Below are positions 59,345 to 64,000 of a stretch of DNA of 64,000 nucleotides, in pieces. A model generated the notes under the pieces. It saw only the letters and a list, made by a program, of their open reading frames with translations. It had not been told where the DNA came from and searched no databases. A program made the translations under genes and the position numbers. Source of the stretch: Macrolepiota albuminosa. Taxonomy: Eukaryota; Basidiomycota; Agaricomycetes; Agaricales; Agaricaceae. The number at the start of each line of letters is the position of its first letter. The stretch's first letter is position 1. Location: assembly GCA_027475525.1 (NCBI GenBank), contig JAMWFC010000088.1:446757-510756 (forward strand), in the 5' to 3' direction.

Positions 59345-60533
59345 ATGACTTGGGCATCTCGATTCTTGACTCTTCTACTCACTTCCGTCTTTGCACTGGC
59401 TGTTTCTCTCGACGCTAGCCAGTTCAAGTTAACACAGAGCTCCAAGAACAATGTGATCGCGTCTCTTGACAAAATCTTGCCCATTGTAACTGTTGCAGAT
59501 GTTTGTGAATTCTCTCGCGAATGCTTCGGCTGAAGAACTCATGAGATACAACTATTAGGTTCTGGCGAACACCAATCATGCCAATCCCACAAAAACTCTC
59601 AGTCTTTCACACTTCCTCCGGGGCTACACCTGGGAGGATGTTACTGGCTATGACGACGAACATACGACAAAGTGGACCCCACAAGGGATCACTACCTCTG
59701 CCGATGCTCTCGATGTCGGAGTGTACCAGACAAAGAAGGTCATTTTGATCGACTGGTACAACAGTGGCGGCCAGGGTCTAGGTGTCCGCCTTTCTTTCAT
59801 CGATCGTACGTCCTCAGGAGCAGCCTCATACCGCAACGCTCTCTTGGTGGAACCATACACCGATGGCTCCGGAAATCCTAACTTCAAGGCTGTCAAAGTG
59901 CATGGTGGAGGCATAATGTGGTATGGGAATCTCCTTTACGTCGTTGACACCAACAATGGCATCCGCGTCTTCGATCTTGATCACATCTACAAAGTGACTG
60001 TTGGTGATGCAATAGGGAGGCAGAGCAGCACCGATTACGAAGCGTTCAACTATCTTTATGTCGTTCCTCAAGTGCTTTCTTACAAAGCATCAAAACTCGC
60101 CTCCCCAATGAGGTGGTCATTCATCGCTCTTGACCGCACTACGACTCCTGACTCTATAGTTGTTGGCGAATACGCCGCTGATGACACTGCACCTGCACCC
60201 CGACTTGTCCGCTTCTCAATCGATTACACCACACGTCTTCTCTATACTACAAATGGTGTCGCCACTGCAACTTGGGCCTACCAGGTCGACATTCTACGCA
60301 TGCAGGGTGCATTATCCATTAATGGCACATTTTATATCTCTCGTAGCAACGGTGCCAGCACCAATGGTGATTTATTCACCTGGGTTCCGGGCCATACAGC
60401 CACTAAGCACACTGGTGCGTTAGAAATCGGGTGCGAGGACTTGTCGTACAATCGAAATGCAGACGAACTTTGGACCTTATCCGAACATGCAGGAACAAGA
60501 TACTTCTATGCTTTAAAATCTACCGCTTTCTAG
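59345..60533 (+). CDS. Secreted propeller-like protein of unknown function (intact copy)
   Basis: Exons 59345-59500 and 59559-60533 give 376 aa. The signal peptide is MTWASRFLTLLLTSVFALAVS. The mature protein has a run of blade-like repeats with W/Y and D turns: YTWEDVTGYDDEHTTKWTPQGI, KKVILIDWYN, GGGIMWYGNLLYVVDTNNGIR and a closing LSYNRNADELWTLSEHAGTRYFYAL. I infer an extracellular beta-propeller. I recall related secreted proteins in actinomycetes with the WTPQGITTSAD and WYGNxLYVxDTxxGIRVFD wording, which would make gene transfer worth testing. A 58-nt intron with a GTTTGT donor separates the signal-peptide exon. A truncated inverted copy lies at 30187-31006. Enzymatic activity cannot be predicted. 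Confidence 0.8.
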
Positions 60534-61790
60534 TAAATCGAAGGGGCTCGGAACTCACGTTAAAACAAAGATGTAGCAAAGTACGGCAAGACTTCATAAT
60601 GCTCGGACAACCAGGTATTTTACGAGAAAATTGTCTTTATGCGTCCGGAATTTATGTATGTCGTTGATCAGCCTGGCTGGGTTAAGGATCAAGTTACCTG
60701 CAGAGTGTCAAACACGTTTAGGATTTTCATACTAAGAGGAAGTTCAAGCTAGTTGCACCCGCTGCCGCCCCTAATACCGCTGTCGATCCTAATGTTCGAT
60801 ATCAAATTCGAGTTTCAAACGATTTTCTACAGCGTGATCAAGTAGGCCACATCATTGTCCCATTGTCGCTGGCTATGATGCGGTCGCTGGAAAGATTCTA
60901 GAACTCAGACATATCACGAATTCCATTATACGCCCTCATGATTGACTTTTCAAAGACATGAAAGGTGGCCTGAACCCAACTGGTATTACGAAGACACGTT
61001 TGGAAGTCCGAGAATAAACCTTTCTAGATATTCGTAACTCAGTGCGGACGGTTATCCGCACCTTGAGTTTTGAGCTAGCCCTCATAATTTCCAGGAGGAA
61101 AAGCAACACTTGATATATCTCGGTCCTTGGGGAGACTTTCATGGAACGTTTTAAATTCCTTACAAGCATATATGTTCATGTTCCAACCGTATTCCACTTC
61201 GACAAGAGACAAACCACTCTTAATTGCCAACTAACGTAACGTGGGTTCATCCTTTCTTGCTCGACTATCAACGAATCAACGAATCGGCAATGAAGGTGTG
61301 TGTGTGTGTGACAGAGGAATAAAACATACATGCATCCAAAGCAAGAAAATCCAAAAGCAAGAACAAGGGGGTACAAGTAACCCTCCCAGACAGCAGCGCG
61401 CGTCCACACCAAACAATAATTAATAGCAACAATCCCCTGGACTCCATCGACATCTCTCGTGTCAATCTGGATTAACGACGCAACACAACAAAACCCAGAA
61501 TCGAAACATCACACCACGTCCCCAACATCACCTCACAAATCCAGCACCGACACCAGCGGTGGGAAAAGAAGAGAAGAGAAGCACACTGCACACTGGCGAG
61601 TTCCGGCGACGTTCGGAACTAAGGGCCCTCGGAAAAACAGATAGAATACACATGAACCGATTAACGACAAACGACAAACGACAAATGATGAATATTTGAA
61701 TGATGAATGAACGAATGACAACGACCCCAAGTGTCACTGTGGGCGTTTCTGCATTCTGCATCTGATGGAAAAACTAAAAAAAAAGGAAAA
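60534..61790. other. Intergenic, with a possible gene fragment
   Basis: A short protein-like stretch near 60740-60890 on the plus strand (RYQIRVSNDFLQRDQVGHIIV) has no start or splice-linked partners and may be a remnant. A (GT)n run lies at about 61296-61310. From about 61200 on, this is probably the 3' flank of PMA1. Confidence 0.4.
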
Positions 61791-61796
61791 AAAAAA

Positions 61797-62205
61797 CTTC
61801 AACCGACGCACGCATGCACGCAACCCCCATGGCCAGCAACCGGGTTACGGTACGGTATCCACGCGGCAAACAAACTGAGACTGGAATACCACATCATAGA
61901 CGAGACGTCGTAACTATGCTATGTGTCAGCTGTGGAATATGTATTCTACATAAGCGAATATGCATCCACTAGAGGAAAGGTATTGATTGTATTGATTGTA
62001 ACAACGCTCGAAGACTCAAACGCTCGACACCTGAGATCACTCCACAAACTCCAACCGACGCACAGCAACACCCTCCAACCGGGTTAACACGGTATCCACA
62101 CGGTAAACAAACTGAAAATTATTCATAAGCGAAAATGTAATGTATCCACTCAAAAAAAGAAAGGGACACTCAAAGCTCAACAACTCAAACGCTCAACACC
62201 ACACA
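61797..62205. repeat. Diverged direct repeat downstream of PMA1
   Basis: Two related segments, about 61797-62040 and 62049-62205, share in the same order caaccgacgcac, aaccgggtta, ggtatccac, gg(c/t)aaacaaactga, cataagcgaa, atccact and caaacgctc. The second is shorter. Old tandem duplication of non-coding DNA, unlike the 77-bp units. Confidence 0.6.
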
Positions 62206-62675
62206 AACATAACAAAAAAAAAGATTCTGTATTCCAATTAATGAACATATGTCTAGTGATGGAGAGGCGTAGGGCGGTAGGGGTGATGGGTGTGGGTGGT
62301 GGTGGTGGGGGGTAGTAATATTCTTCGATATAAACAAAAACGCGAACGGAAACAAAAACCCCGAACTCGTGTGTGTCTATCTAATAAATTCGGTGTGTGC
62401 GAGGAGTTTTCAAAAAAGAAAAAAGGGTGGGAGGAGAGGGAATGTATGTATGCATGTATGCGCGCGCGGGGTGGGGGAGTGGGGTAAAAACGCGAGACGA
62501 CACACGAACGCGGTGGGTGGTGGGGGACATGGAAAGAGATAAAAAAAAAAGGAGGAAGGAGGCAAGGGAGGGGGAAACATCAAACAAACGAACGGACCAG
62601 GAGACAAAAAACATACACCACCCCTCCCCCTCCTTCTCCTCCTCTTCACAAAATCATCATCACACCAGCAACACC
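62206..62675. other. PMA1 3' flank, low complexity
   Basis: G-rich and A-rich runs and a tgtatgtatgcatgtatg stretch near 62440. No gene; probably 3' UTR and spacer of PMA1. Confidence 0.45.
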
Positions 62676-64000
62676 TCACGTCCTACTCGGGTTCCTCGCA
62701 AGCGTCGCGCCCGCTCTCTGCGCCTGAATACTACTAAACCTCTGCAACTCCTCAGGCTTCATCGACACCTTGCCTCCAAACCCAACCTTCCTCGCAGCGC
62801 GCTTAATAAACGACACACGATTCGAGTACAACGACTCGTGCACAGACGCAGCGCGCGACTGAGTCCTCGTGATCGGCACACCAGTCGTCTGCACCTGCTT
62901 CAGCGTCTCCCGCTCGTGTCGCTCACGCAGCCTCTTCACAATCGTCGCCTTCATCGCGAACTTGATCCAATCAAGCGGGAGGAACCACACGATGTTCTAT
63001 GCAGACGTCAGCTTCTTAAAGTTCAACTCAAAAACAATGGGGAAGACGCACCCAAACCCAGACGATACCGATCCATCCACCAGAGATGGCCTGAATCTTG
63101 GTGAAGCCCCAGTCACCGTACGCGGCAATGATCGACGAGATGAGCTGGGCGACGCAGAAAGCACACATGAGCGCGACCGAGGGTCGCTCCATGAAGAAGA
63201 ACCCGTGCGAACGCGTGACGAAGATGAGCGCCTGCGAGATGATGGCAACTTGGAGGTACACAATCATGTGCAGCTGCGGGTCGTTGTGGTCCACCGGGTT
63301 CGTCGCGAGCGACACGCCAAACTTGTCCTGGAAGAAGTTGGTCTCAAGGATCGTGCACACCAGGGCAACGCTACAGTCCCAAAAAACCAATCAGCACGAG
63401 CAAAATAAGGGAGAGGGGGAAAAGAACCCACGTCGAAGCAGTAAGATAAATACCATACGCGATCGCAAACGCGAAAATCTCAATGAGATCCCACGAATCA
63501 GGCGTCATGGACGGCAACACCCTATCAACCGAAAGCGTCATGATCGTTCCGTCGTTCAACAGCGCGATAATCAGAATCATAAACGGCGGGAAGTCAAACT
63601 TGTACGCGAAGGCCAAAATCGCAAAGGACATCACGATACGGATCGTCACCGCGCAAGCATAGATAGAGTAGTTCCTCATCCTCTGGAAAATGATACGCGA
63701 GCCACGGATGGCGTGGACGATCGTCGAGAGACCTGGTTCAGTGAGCACGATGTCAGCCGCACCACGCGCAGCGTCCGTAGCACCCTCGACGGCAATACCC
63801 ACGTTCGCACGGGACAGCGCAGGCGCGTCGTTGGCACCATCACCAGTCATAGCGCACAGATGCCCAAGACCCTGCAGACGTTTCACAATCTCGTACTTGT
63901 GCTCGGGGAACACGCCGGCGAACCCATCAGCGTCCATAATCATCTCGTCGAGGGATCCAAACTTGCTACCGGGCGTCGGACCGTCCTTGAGCACTTTAGC
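62676..64000 (-). CDS. PMA1: Plasma-membrane H+-ATPase, C-terminal part (window edge)
   Basis: Three exons on the minus strand (63432 to beyond 64000, 63052-63370, 62676-62996). This P3A-type ATPase pumps protons out of the cell and powers secondary uptake. Visible parts are the end of the P domain with the hinge motif [21 protein letters not shown], then [19 protein letters not shown], helix M5 ([21 protein letters not shown]), M6 with [17 protein letters not shown], and M7-M10. The C-terminal tail is cytosolic ([20 protein letters not shown]...[12 protein letters not shown]). The tail contains Ser/Thr sites in the position of the glucose-regulated R-domain of yeast Pma1. Introns are short and canonical. 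The N-terminal two thirds lie outside the window. Confidence 0.95.

Noticed and set aside
62397..63408. Large plus-strand frames opposite PMA1 (235 and 179 aa)
   Set aside because: Arg-rich antisense shadows of the highly biased PMA1 coding sequence.

Overview
The window looks like nuclear DNA from a mushroom-forming basidiomycete (Agaricomycetes). Genes are split by many 45-75 nt introns with GT-AG (twice GC-AG) ends. Several families are typical of this class: glycine-rich C-terminally anchored proteins, many-exon multipass membrane proteins, SnoaL-FMO fusions, a PDR transporter and the plasma-membrane H+-ATPase. No rRNA, tRNA, CRISPR array or intact transposon was recognised. The assembly is scaffolded: there is one 100-N gap (56226-56325) and nine head-to-tail duplications with exactly the same 77 bp period, which I read as uncollapsed k-mer overlaps rather than biology.

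Layout. 0-4.5 kb: two copies of a glycine-rich membrane-anchored family; a third copy lies at 22.8-23.9 kb on the minus strand. 8-9.7 kb: an HMG-box transcription factor. 13.4-14.2 kb: the most interesting locus, a secreted KEX2-processed repeat precursor with eight GAPGW cores that should release 8-residue peptides ending in Trp. 15.9-17.3 kb: dihydrofolate synthase. 18-21.6 kb: two tandem 8-exon multipass membrane paralogs sharing a 7-nt micro-exon. 25-36 kb: housekeeping genes (VPS68, a GNAT acetyltransferase, a GFA-domain protein, RNA lariat debranching enzyme DBR1, a TBC1D20/Gyp8-like RabGAP), plus a truncated copy of a secreted propeller-like gene.

37-44 kb holds two SnoaL-FMO flavin monooxygenase paralogs, followed by a multipass membrane protein and, at 47.7-49.5 kb, a cytochrome P450. 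Together these could be a small oxidative metabolism neighbourhood. Eight of the nine 77 bp duplications fall here, so disruptions in these genes should not be taken at face value. 50-55 kb has an unknown gene, a decayed Rab GTPase and a small secreted protein. 56-57.4 kb is the 5' part of a PDR-type ABC transporter cut by the gap. 59.3-60.5 kb is the full-length parent of the truncated secreted gene at 30-31 kb. The window ends inside PMA1.

Exon models were built by hand from splice signals, frame continuity and, where available, comparison between paralogs inside the window. They have no transcript support.
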